DNA of 5,128 nucleotides, taken from positions 1 to 5,128 of the forward strand of contig DASVDK010000338.1 in assembly GCA_036381125.1 (NCBI GenBank), in the 5' to 3' direction. A program made the position numbers and the translations under genes. Source of the stretch: DASVDK01 sp036381125 [NCBI: Thermodesulfobacteriota bacterium] (lineage in GTDB: Bacteria > DASVDK01). Under the pieces are notes generated by a model. The model was not told where the DNA came from, ran no database searches, and saw only the letters and a list, made by a program, of their open reading frames with translations. Below are positions 1 through 5,128 of this stretch, in pieces (position 1 is the stretch's first letter; each line of letters starts with the position of its first letter).

Positions 1-1
1 C

Positions 2-580
2 GCGATCCACCGGAACTACGTGCCGCGCCACAAGAAGGGGGGTAGCGTCAGCGCGTACACCCTCGCGCGCGAGGCCCCCGCCATCGTCGCCCTCTACCAC
101 GCGCCGGCCCTCGTCGGCTTCCTGTCGGCGGTCTCCGGCCAGCCGCTCAGGCCCTGTCCGGAGTCGGACCCGCATGCCTGCGCGCTCTACTTCTACACCG
201 AGCCGGGCGACCACATCGGCTTCCACTACGACACATCATACTACAGGGGCGCGCGCTTCACGGTGCTGGTCGGGTTGATCGAGCGTTCCAGCAGCCGCCT
301 CGTGTGCCAGCCATTCAAGGGGGACCCGACGCGCGAGCCGCGGGAGCTGCGGCTCGCGACCGAGCCCGGCACGCTCGTGTTCTTCAACGGCGACCGCCTC
401 TGGCACGCGGTCACGCCGCTCGGCGAGGGCGAGGAGCGCGTGAGCCTCACCCTCGAGTACGTGACCGACCCGACGATGAGCCCGGTGAAGCGCTTCGTGT
501 CCAACATGAAGGACGCGATCGCCTACTTCGGGTTCCGCACCGTCTTCGGCGGCGGCAGGGCTACTCCGCCTTCCTCCTGA
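2..580 (+). CDS. Fe(II)/2-oxoglutarate-dependent oxygenase, 5'-truncated by window edge
   Basis: The frame is open from base 2 with no stop, and residues before the first GTG (position 20) read A-I-H-R-N-Y and run smoothly into V-P-R-H-K-K-G-G. The true start is therefore probably upstream, and GTG 20 is only an internal valine. Counting from position 20, the protein has the double-stranded beta-helix facial triad: H69 and D71 in G-F-H-Y-D, and H129 in L-W-H-A-V-T. R140 (E-R-V-S-L-T-L-E-Y) lies 11 residues later, where 2-oxoglutarate is bound in prolyl-hydroxylase-like enzymes. The preceding P-G-D-H-I-G and Y-Y-R-G-A-R-F-T-V-L-V-G-L stretches fit the same fold. Such enzymes couple 2-oxoglutarate decarboxylation to hydroxylation or a related oxidation, and are usually cytosolic. 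The substrate cannot be read from this sequence. All catalytic residues are kept, so it looks functional. It ends in TGA at 578-580 and is convergent with the lipid operon. Confidence 0.82.
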   Translation, partial: AIHRNYVPRHKKGGSVSAYTLAREAPAIVALYHAPALVGFLSAVSGQPLRPCPESDPHACALYFYTEPGDHIGFHYDTSYYRGARFTVLVGLIERSSSRLVCQPFKGDPTREPRELRLATEPGTLVFFNGDRLWHAVTPLGEGEERVSLTLEYVTDPTMSPVKRFVSNMKDAIAYFGFRTVFGGGRATPPSS

Positions 581-583
581 CGA

Positions 584-605
584 CGTCCCGCCGGCGTCCC
601 GCCGG
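584..605. repeat. 11-bp perfect tandem duplication
   Basis: CGTCCCGCCGG occurs at 584-594 and again, without mismatch, at 595-605. It starts three bases after the oxygenase stop codon and its last two G residues are shared with the start of the 25-bp array. It may be simple replication slippage in GC-rich DNA, or a footprint of how the array was placed here. Confidence 0.75.
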
Positions 606-718
606 GGTCAGGTCTTTCCATTTTCCACGGGGTCAGGCCTTTCCATTTTCCATGGGGTCAGGCCTTGCCGTTTTCCGTGGGGTCAGGCCTTGCCGTTTTC
701 CGTGGGGTCAGGACTCGC
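604..718 (+). repeat. 25-bp tandem repeat array (four full units plus a degenerate fifth)
   Basis: GGGGTCAGG recurs at 604, 629, 654, 679 and 704, an exact 25-bp period. Full units are 604-628, 629-653, 654-678 and 679-703. Each reads GGGGTCAGG, then a C/T-rich middle (CCTTGCC or CCTTTCC), then G/A-TTTTCC and two variable bases. Units 3 and 4 are identical. Unit 2 differs from unit 3 at three positions (14, 17, 24), and unit 1 differs from unit 2 at two (10, 25). The fifth copy keeps GGGGTCAGG exactly and then decays. There is no spacer, so this is not a CRISPR array, and 25 is not a multiple of three, so a coding repeat is unlikely. The T-runs make it the least GC-rich patch nearby. I recall GGGGTCAGG-type motifs in intergenic repeats near transposases of environmental bacteria, but none is visible here. 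Confidence 0.9.
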
Positions 719-790
719 CTTCACGCGGTTCGGCCGGTTGCCTCTCCGCCGGGCTCCGAAAAGGGGCCTCCCGCTGGCGACAGGTTGCGT

Positions 791-805
791 GGCCGGGCGC
801 CGGCC
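791..805. terminator. GC-rich hairpin between convergent genes (possible terminator)
   Basis: GGCCGG (791-796) and CCGGCC (800-805) form a perfect 6-bp stem around a GCG loop. It lies in the gap between the oxygenase and the convergent phosphatidyltransferase gene and could end transcription from either side. No T-run follows on either strand, so it is not a classic intrinsic terminator. Stems like this also arise by chance in DNA this GC-rich. Confidence 0.28.
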
Positions 806-826
806 GTGAACGATGGCCGACCGGGG

Positions 827-841
827 ATCGCCGGTGGCGAT
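827..841 (-). terminator. Hairpin just past the end of the lipid operon (possible terminator)
   Basis: ATCGCC (827-832) and GGCGAT (836-841) pair perfectly around a GGT loop. On the minus strand the hairpin starts four bases after the TGA of the phosphatidyltransferase gene (846-848), a typical place for a 3'-end structure. No T-run follows, so it would act as a weak or Rho-assisted terminator or as an mRNA 3'-end stabiliser. Confidence 0.32.
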
Positions 842-845
842 GCGG

Positions 846-2027
846 TCAGCGGTGGCGGCGGCGACCGGGGAGCCAGTGGGCGAGGCGGACGACCCAGTAG
901 GCGTGGGCGCCGAGGGTGACGACGACCATGAGGGCCGGCAGCGCCCCGGGGGCCAGGACCAGCAGCGCGACGAAGGCGACGAGGAGCGCGTAGAAGCCGT
1001 CGCGGGCGCCGAGGGCGCGCAAGAGCCGTGCGACCGGACCCGACGGGGACTCGGTGCCGCGGACCGGCCAGAGCTTCGTGAGGAGCGCGCTCGCCACGAC
1101 GCCGGTCGCGGCGACGACGCCGAGCCACGCCCCGGCTCCGGCCGTGCGGCCGGCCACCGCCCCCATGGCCGCGACCATGAGCGCGTGGATCACGGTGTCG
1201 ATCCCGACGTCGAGCCATTCGCCGAACCGCGACTGCGTGAGCGTCAGGCGCGCGACCTCGCCGTCCGCGTGGTCGGCGACGGCCGCCGCCGCGTAGAGCG
1301 CGAGGCCGGCCGCGGCGCCGGACGGCCGCCCCGCCCACACCGCGCCGACGGCCGCGAGCCCGAGGGCGAGGCTGGCGAGGCTGATCGGGGTCGGCCCGAT
1401 CCCCAGCGCGACCGCCAGACGCGTCACCGGACGGGTCAGCCGCCGGTGGAACGCGACGTCGATCGGCGAGTCGATGGCGCTGCCGAGGGCCGCGTAGACG
1501 GCCGATTCGGCGCGCGCGGCGTCGCCGGCGCTCCGCACCCGGATGCCGCACGGCGCGACCGCGACGGTCCGGACGTCGCGGCCCGCCAGGGCGCGCGCGA
1601 GCGCATCGCCGGCCGGAGCGCCGGCCGCGAGCCGATCGGCGAGCGCCGCGACGCACACGGCATCGGCGACGACGAGCGGCGCGTCGAGGTCCCGGCACGC
1701 GAACCCTCGCGCGAGCGGCGCGCCGGCGACGAGGGGGACGAGCGAGACGGCCGGACAGACCAGCGAGACGGGCAGGAGGAGCGTCGGCCCCTCGTCGAGG
1801 TCCGCGGCGCTCGCGAGCCAGACGACTCGAGCCCGCGCAGCCGGCGAGGCCGCGACGGCGCGCTCGAGCGCCGGCGTCCGCAGCACGGTCGGGACGCCGA
1901 TCGCCGCGGCGCCCGCCCGGGCGGCGGCGGCGATGGCGTGGAACGCGACCGGCCGGCCGGCGACCGCGAGGCCGGCGCCGGCGGCATCCTCCGCGGTCGG
2001 CGCGTAGAGGACGGCCCGGTCGATCAC
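846..2027 (-). CDS. CDP-alcohol phosphatidyltransferase with degenerate nucleotidyltransferase-like N-terminus
   Basis: This 393-residue integral membrane enzyme is predicted to transfer a phospho-alcohol from a CDP-alcohol onto a lipid or second alcohol, releasing CMP. The complete family signature D-x2-D-G-x2-A-R-x8-G-x3-D-x3-D is present as D252, D255, G256, A259, R260, G269, D273 and D277; these aspartates bind the metal ions and the last is the usual catalytic base. About six hydrophobic segments follow one another: roughly 208-232, 236-251, 282-296, 299-317, 345-360 and 362-380. Residues 1-180 are soluble and resemble the spacing of a sugar-nucleotidyltransferase domain, but lack the glycine-rich signature and catalytic lysine. 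The linker (S-P-I-D then F-H-R-R-L-T-R-P) resembles the junction in fused IPCT/DIPPS enzymes. The GTG start at 2027 overlaps the upstream stop as GTGA, implying translational coupling; no strong Shine-Dalgarno is seen. The alcohol is unknown: inositol-, choline-, glycerol- or aminoethylphosphonate-type substrates are all possible. Confidence 0.85.
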   Translation of the reverse strand: MIDRAVLYAPTAEDAAGAGLAVAGRPVAFHAIAAAARAGAAAIGVPTVLRTPALERAVAASPAARARVVWLASAADLDEGPTLLLPVSLVCPAVSLVPLVAGAPLARGFACRDLDAPLVVADAVCVAALADRLAAGAPAGDALARALAGRDVRTVAVAPCGIRVRSAGDAARAESAVYAALGSAIDSPIDVAFHRRLTRPVTRLAVALGIGPTPISLASLALGLAAVGAVWAGRPSGAAAGLALYAAAAVADHADGEVARLTLTQSRFGEWLDVGIDTVIHALMVAAMGAVAGRTAGAGAWLGVVAATGVVASALLTKLWPVRGTESPSGPVARLLRALGARDGFYALLVAFVALLVLAPGALPALMVVVTLGAHAYWVVRLAHWLPGRRRHR

Positions 2028-2764
2028 TCGCCGTCGAGCCGGACGACGCGGGGCAGCACCTCGTGCTCCGCCCGACGCAGGTCCTCCGCGAAGTCGATCT
2101 CGGTCCACGGAAGCCCCGTCACGTCCACCCACCCGACATGTCGTGTCGCGAGGAGTCGGTGCATCGCCTCCTCGTACTCCTCGAGGCCGTCCCGCTCCCG
2201 GATCACCGCCTCGAGGCAGCGGACGTAATCGGCCGCCGCGTCGGCGCCGCACTTGAAGAAGCCGACCCCCTCGCCCACGGCGTCCCACGCCTCGGGCCGC
2301 ACCCGCTTGCCGAGCGCGACCACCCGGTCGCCTCGCGCGTAGACCTTCACCTCCTCGCCCGAGTCGGTGAAGCCGCGGTCGACGAGGACCGCGCTCGCCG
2401 CCGGGCTCTCGAGGAGCCGCCGCAGGAACACGCGCGGGAAGAGGACGTCCGCGTCCATGACGAGCGCGCCGCCGGCCAGCTCGTGTCGGGCGGCGTAGAC
2501 GGAGAGCGCCGAGCCCTTCCGGTAGTCGGGGTTCTCCACGTACGTCACCGCCATCCCACCGACGCGATCGCCGGCGAACGCGCGGACCCGATCGGCCTGG
2601 TGCCCCACGACGAGGACGGTTCGGGGTACGCCGGCCTGCTCGAGCGCCTCGAGCATCCGTCCGAGGAGGGGCCGGCCGCCGACCTCGAGCAGCGCCTTGT
2701 GCGTGTGATCGGTGAGGGGGGCGAGGCGGCGCGCGACGCCGGCGACCAGGACGATCGCGTTCAT
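2024..2764 (-). CDS. Phosphocholine/inositol-phosphate-type cytidylyltransferase (NTP transferase family)
   Basis: This 246-residue soluble protein has the Rossmann-like nucleotidyltransferase fold and probably joins CTP to a phospho-alcohol, giving the CDP-alcohol used by the next gene. Visible motifs are the N-terminal nucleotide-binding loop (residues 4-18, V-A-G-V-A-R-R-L-A-P-L-T) with catalytic K23, the metal-binding D104 and D106 in V-M-D-A-D-V-L-F, K140 in E-E-V-K-V, and W220-T-E222-I-D224 near the C-terminus. The W-x-E-I-D ending is typical of the phosphocholine cytidylyltransferase subgroup rather than glucose-1-phosphate enzymes. Two positions are unusual: A11 replaces the second glycine of the loop, and H22 replaces the proline normally before the lysine. 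Length is normal for the family. It is first in the operon and its stop overlaps the next start by GTGA. The ATG at 2764 is chosen because the motif follows at once; no Shine-Dalgarno precedes it. Substrate identity is inference only. Confidence 0.85.
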   Translation of the reverse strand: MNAIVLVAGVARRLAPLTDHTHKALLEVGGRPLLGRMLEALEQAGVPRTVLVVGHQADRVRAFAGDRVGGMAVTYVENPDYRKGSALSVYAARHELAGGALVMDADVLFPRVFLRRLLESPAASAVLVDRGFTDSGEEVKVYARGDRVVALGKRVRPEAWDAVGEGVGFFKCGADAAADYVRCLEAVIRERDGLEEYEEAMHRLLATRHVGWVDVTGLPWTEIDFAEDLRRAEHEVLPRVVRLDGE

Positions 2765-2773
2765 ACCGCGACG

Positions 2774-2802
2774 AGTCTAGCAGTTTTCCCTTGCCATCCC
2801 AA
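2774..2802 (-). promoter_or_regulatory. Candidate sigma70-type promoter for the lipid-headgroup operon
   Basis: On the minus strand TTGGGA (2797-2802) and TAGACT (2774-2779) are separated by 17 bases, each matching four of six consensus positions. The predicted transcript would begin near 2767, only about three bases before the ATG at 2764. That agrees with the lack of a Shine-Dalgarno and suggests a leaderless or near-leaderless mRNA. This comes from pattern matching only. Confidence 0.4.
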
Positions 2803-2820
2803 CTCGGCGTCTGGTAGGGT
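2791..2820 (+). promoter_or_regulatory. Candidate sigma70-type promoter for xseA
   Basis: TTGCCA (2791-2796) matches five of six -35 positions, and TAGGGT (2815-2820) matches three of six -10 positions, with an 18-base spacer. Transcription would start near 2827, giving a leader of about 20 bases that contains the xseA Shine-Dalgarno. The -35 box lies directly beside that of the divergent operon. Confidence 0.4.
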
Positions 2821-2833
2821 CCACGCCTTCCGC

Positions 2834-2840
2834 AGGGAGG
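2834..2840 (+). promoter_or_regulatory. Shine-Dalgarno site of xseA
   Basis: AGGGAGG ends six bases before the ATG at 2847. It is a near-ideal ribosome binding site and fixes the xseA start. It contrasts with the divergent operon, which has none. Confidence 0.8.
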
Positions 2841-2846
2841 ACAAGG

Positions 2847-4055
2847 ATGCCCCTTTCCAGCCTGGAGACCGTTCTCTCGGTCACCGAGCTGACCAGCGCC
2901 ATCGCCCTCGCGGTGGGTCGCGCCCTGCCCGGCCCGGTGTGGGTCGAGGGAGAGGTCTCGAACTGCCGCCCGCACTCCGCGGGGCACGTGTACTTCACGC
3001 TCAAGGACGACCGCGCCTGCCTGCGCGCCGTGCTCTTCCGCGGCCAGGCCCGGCTGCTCCGCTTCCGTATCGAGGACGGCCAGCGCCTGGTCTGCCGTGG
3101 TCGCGTGGAGATCTACGCGGGCCGGGGCGAGTACCAGCTCATCGTCGACACGGCCGAGCCGCGCGGCGCGGGCACGCTCGCGCTCGCCCTGGAGCAGACC
3201 AGGACGCGGCTCGCGGCCGAGGGGCTCTTCGACGCCGACCGCAAGCGGCCGATTCCGCGGTGCCCCGCGACCGTGGCGGTCGTCACGTCGCCCACCGGCG
3301 CGGCGCTGCGGGACATCCTGAACGTGCTCGGCCGGCGCGCGCCAGGCCTCCACGTCCGGATCGTCCCGGTGCGCGTCCAGGGCGAGGGCGCCGCCGCCGA
3401 GATCGCCGCCGCCATCCAGGCCGTGTCGGCCGGCCGGGCGGCCGACGTGGTCATCGTCGCACGCGGCGGCGGCTCCGTCGAGGACCTCTGGCCGTTCAAC
3501 GAGGAGGCGGTCGTCCGTGCGGCCGCGGCCTCGGCCGTGCCGCTCGTCTCGGCGGTGGGGCACGAGACCGACGTGACCCTCATCGACCTGGCCGCCGACC
3601 TCCGCGCGCCGACCCCCTCGGCGGCGGCCGAGCTGGTGGCGGCCAGCGCGGCCGAGCTTCGCGCCGCGGTCGCCGCGCTCAGGCGGCGGCTGGCGCTGGC
3701 GGCCCGGCAACGGCTCGACGGTCGTCGCCTGCGGCTCGCCGAGGCGCGGCGACGGCTCGGTGACCCGCGGTCGCGGCTCGGCCAGGCGCGCCTCGCGCTC
3801 GCCGACGCGACCGGTCGGCTCGCCAGGGCGGGACGCGAGGCGACGGCGGCGCGGCGGTTGCGCCTGGCCGCCCTCGCCGGCCGCCTCGACGCCCTCTCGC
3901 CGCTGGCGATCCTCGGCCGCGGCTACGCGGTCGTGCACCGCGTCGAGGACGGGCGCGTCGTCACCGACGAGGCGCAGGTCGCGGCCGGCGACCGGCTCCG
4001 CGTGCGGGTGGCCCGCGGCGAGATCGCCGCGCGGGTCGAGAGGGCCGCCTCGTGA
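2847..4055 (+). CDS. xseA: Exodeoxyribonuclease VII large subunit
   Basis: XseA is the catalytic subunit of exonuclease VII, which with several copies of the small subunit XseB degrades single-stranded DNA from both ends into oligonucleotides in the cytosol, in repair and recombination. Residues 10-105 form the N-terminal OB-fold (V-W-V-E-G-E-V-S-N-C at 31-40, then H-V-Y-F-T-L-K-D). The catalytic domain follows at about 130-265, with T-S-P-T-G-A-A-L-R-D ending at D156, A-R-G-G-G-S with R206, and G-H-E-T-D with H239 and D242. These sit one residue from the E. coli active-site residues D155, R205, H238 and D241. Residues about 262-345 are an Arg/Leu/Ala-rich coiled coil where XseB would bind, and L-S-P-L-A-I-L-G-R-G-Y-A-V-V (350-363) starts the conserved C-terminal segment. 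At 402 residues it is shorter than the 456-residue E. coli protein, mostly in the coiled coil. The strong Shine-Dalgarno supports this ATG. No xseB follows directly. Confidence 0.97.
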   Translation: MPLSSLETVLSVTELTSAIALAVGRALPGPVWVEGEVSNCRPHSAGHVYFTLKDDRACLRAVLFRGQARLLRFRIEDGQRLVCRGRVEIYAGRGEYQLIVDTAEPRGAGTLALALEQTRTRLAAEGLFDADRKRPIPRCPATVAVVTSPTGAALRDILNVLGRRAPGLHVRIVPVRVQGEGAAAEIAAAIQAVSAGRAADVVIVARGGGSVEDLWPFNEEAVVRAAAASAVPLVSAVGHETDVTLIDLAADLRAPTPSAAAELVAASAAELRAAVAALRRRLALAARQRLDGRRLRLAEARRRLGDPRSRLGQARLALADATGRLARAGREATAARRLRLAALAGRLDALSPLAILGRGYAVVHRVEDGRVVTDEAQVAAGDRLRVRVARGEIAARVERAAS

Positions 4056-5080
4056 AGCGGCTCTCCGTCGAGTTCATCACGGTCCTCGTCGTCCTCGCCC
4101 TGCTCGGGGTGGCGCTCGCACGCCTGGCCGACGCGGCGGACGAGGCGCTGCCGCCGAAGCTCTCGGTCGAGGCGGCGGCCCGCCGCGCGAAGCAGGGGGC
4201 CATTGTCCCGATCACCATCCGGAGCGATCGGCCGCTCGCGCGCCTCGCGCTCGTCCACGGCGACCGGACGGTCCCCGTGGAGCTGACCGAGGGAGGGATG
4301 CTCGGCCGCGCCCTCCTCGGGATCGACATGGACGCCCCTCTGGGAGACCAGCCGCTGAGGCTCGAGGCGACGGCCGACGACGGCGCGGCGGCGCCGGTGA
4401 CGTACTCGCTCGAGATCGTCTCGGGCCGCTTCCGCGTGCAGCGGCTCAGGGTGAAGCGCGGCTACGTCGAGCTGCCGCCGGGCGTCCTCGAGCGCGTGAG
4501 GGCCGACCAGGCGGCCGTCGCGCGCGTGTGGGCCACCGGCGACCCGGAGCGCCGCTGGCGCGGGCGGTTCCTCGCACCCATCGAGGCGACGCCCTCGGAC
4601 AACTTCGGCGTCCGGCGCATCTTCAACGGCCAGCCCCGCGCGCCGCACAACGGCGTCGACTTCGGCGCGCCGGCGGGGACGCCGGTCGTGGCGCCGGCGG
4701 CGGGGCGCGTGGCGCTCGCCGACGACCTCTACTTCAGCGGCGGGACCATCATCCTCGATCACGGCGCCGGGCTCTTCACGACCTACTTCCACCTCTCCCG
4801 GCTCGACGTCCGCCCGGGCGACCTCGTCCGCCAGGGCCAGGCCATCGGCGCCGTCGGCTCCACCGGCCGCTCGACCGGGCCGCACCTCCACTGGGGCGCG
4901 CGGCTCCACGGCGCGCGGGTGAACCCGCTCGACCTGCTCGCCTTGCCGGACTGGGACGGCGAGCCGATCGTGGCCGACAGCCCGCCGGCGGTGCCGGCTG
5001 TGCCGGCGGCGGCGACCAGCGGACCGGCGGCGGCGCCCGCGGCCGCGCCGGCCGAGAGCCCCGCCTCCTCCGCGTACTAG
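4052..5080 (+). CDS. Exported M23 (LytM-type) zinc metallopeptidase
   Basis: This 342-residue protein is predicted to cut peptidoglycan cross-bridges or stem peptides outside the inner membrane. Residues 1-28 are a signal peptide or anchor: basic K-R at 2-3, a hydrophobic core at about 8-23, and A-D-A at 26-28 as a possible signal peptidase I site. Residues about 35-125 look like a beta-rich, Ig-like region. The peptidase domain spans about 180-295 with zinc ligands H199 and D203 (H-N-G-V-D-F-G), catalytic H247 (Y-F-H-L-S), and the H278-L-H280 motif whose second histidine is the third zinc ligand. No active-site residue is missing, so it should be a true hydrolase rather than a LytM activator of the EnvC/NlpD kind. 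The tail at 309-340 is a low-complexity Ala/Pro stretch, perhaps a flexible linker. The GTG start overlaps the xseA stop as GTGA, with GAGAGGG at 4038-4044 as ribosome binding site, so translation is probably coupled. Its role beside xseA is unknown. Confidence 0.9.
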   Translation: MKRLSVEFITVLVVLALLGVALARLADAADEALPPKLSVEAAARRAKQGAIVPITIRSDRPLARLALVHGDRTVPVELTEGGMLGRALLGIDMDAPLGDQPLRLEATADDGAAAPVTYSLEIVSGRFRVQRLRVKRGYVELPPGVLERVRADQAAVARVWATGDPERRWRGRFLAPIEATPSDNFGVRRIFNGQPRAPHNGVDFGAPAGTPVVAPAAGRVALADDLYFSGGTIILDHGAGLFTTYFHLSRLDVRPGDLVRQGQAIGAVGSTGRSTGPHLHWGARLHGARVNPLDLLALPDWDGEPIVADSPPAVPAVPAAATSGPAAAPAAAPAESPASSAY

Positions 5081-5092
5081 CTACCTAGCTAC
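5077..5092. repeat. 8-bp tandem duplication over the peptidase stop codon
   Basis: CTAGCTAC occurs twice in direct succession (5077-5084 and 5085-5092), and the first copy contains the TAG stop at 5078-5080. Each copy includes part of the palindrome TAGCTA. It is AT-richer than its surroundings and is probably a slippage product; no function is evident. Confidence 0.7.
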
Positions 5093-5116
5093 CGGCCTTC
5101 CCGAAGGTCCCTTCCT

Positions 5117-5121
5117 GGAGG
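5117..5121 (+). promoter_or_regulatory. Probable Shine-Dalgarno of the next gene in the xseA operon
   Basis: GGAGG lies seven bases before the right edge of the window, so a start codon at or just after 5129 would be well placed. The gap from the peptidase stop is only about 48 bases with no convincing terminator, so the next gene is likely in the same operon. By analogy with other bacteria it may be xseB, but its coding sequence is outside the window. Confidence 0.5.
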
Positions 5122-5128
5122 TCGGCCC

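Noticed and set aside
604-718. CRISPR array
   Set aside because: The copies are head-to-tail with no unique spacers, and no cas gene is visible.
721-1698. Minus-strand frame over the 3' part of the phosphatidyltransferase
   Set aside because: Arg-rich frame-shifted product without hydrophobic segments; the accepted frame has the membrane helices and catalytic motif.
813-2228. Long plus-strand open frame opposite the lipid operon
   Set aside because: Its product is Arg/Asp/Gly-rich low-complexity sequence with no recognisable domain, and the opposite strand carries a complete CDP-alcohol phosphatidyltransferase signature.
2063-3763. Long plus-strand open frame crossing the divergent promoter and overlapping xseA in another frame
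   Set aside because: It runs through two real genes and their promoter region, and its product is compositionally biased with no domain.
2028-3938. Minus-strand open frame that extends the phosphatidyltransferase frame about 637 codons upstream, antisense to xseA and across the nucleotidyltransferase gene
   Set aside because: The translated extension is Arg/Gly/Pro-rich without motifs and lies opposite or over two well-supported genes. Stop codons are simply rare in this GC-rich DNA. The GTGA overlap at 2024-2027 gives a natural start.
3760-5088. Plus-strand open frame overlapping the end of xseA and the peptidase
   Set aside because: It is a frame-shifted reading of the same DNA, dominated by Arg/Pro/Gly; the peptidase frame has all M23 zinc motifs.
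5096-5107. CCTTC/GAAGG inverted repeat as a terminator after the peptidase gene
   Set aside because: The loop is only two bases for the full stem, the stem is short, there is no T-run, and a ribosome binding site follows at 5117-5121, which suggests the operon continues.

Overview
The window is very GC-rich bacterial chromosomal DNA, roughly 70% GC or more by eye, with strong GC preference at third codon positions and long spurious open frames on both strands. It carries four intact or nearly intact genes and one compact repeat array. Composition, gene order and a short-repeat type that I associate with environmental genomes suggest an uncultivated or soil-type lineage such as Rokubacteria/Methylomirabilota or a deltaproteobacterial relative. 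That placement is inference, because no rRNA or marker gene is present.

Layout. Positions 2-580 (+) hold the 3' part of a Fe(II)/2-oxoglutarate oxygenase gene that enters from the left edge. Positions 581-845 are non-coding: an 11-bp tandem duplication (584-605), a strict 25-bp tandem repeat array (604 to about 718), and two perfect GC-rich hairpins (791-805 and 827-841) between convergent genes. Positions 846-2764 (-) are a two-gene operon with a 4-bp GTGA overlap. Its first gene is a CTP-type nucleotidyltransferase (2024-2764). Its second is a CDP-alcohol phosphatidyltransferase whose N-terminal third looks like a decayed nucleotidyltransferase domain (846-2027). Together they should make a CDP-activated polar alcohol and transfer it in the membrane to a lipid or second alcohol, as in the IPCT/DIPPS (inositol-1-phosphate cytidylyltransferase / di-myo-inositol phosphate phosphate synthase) system.

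Positions 2765-2846 form a compact divergent promoter region in which candidate -35 boxes of the two operons abut back to back. Positions 2847-5080 (+) hold xseA (exonuclease VII large subunit) followed, again through a GTGA overlap, by an exported M23/LytM-type zinc peptidase. The last bases (5117-5121) carry a Shine-Dalgarno-like GGAGG placed for a start just beyond the right edge. A plausible next gene is xseB, but it is not visible.

Nothing here is clearly a new defence or mobile system. The points most worth a second look are the repeat array, the lipid-headgroup gene pair with its decayed duplicate domain, and the insertion of an envelope peptidase gene directly after xseA.
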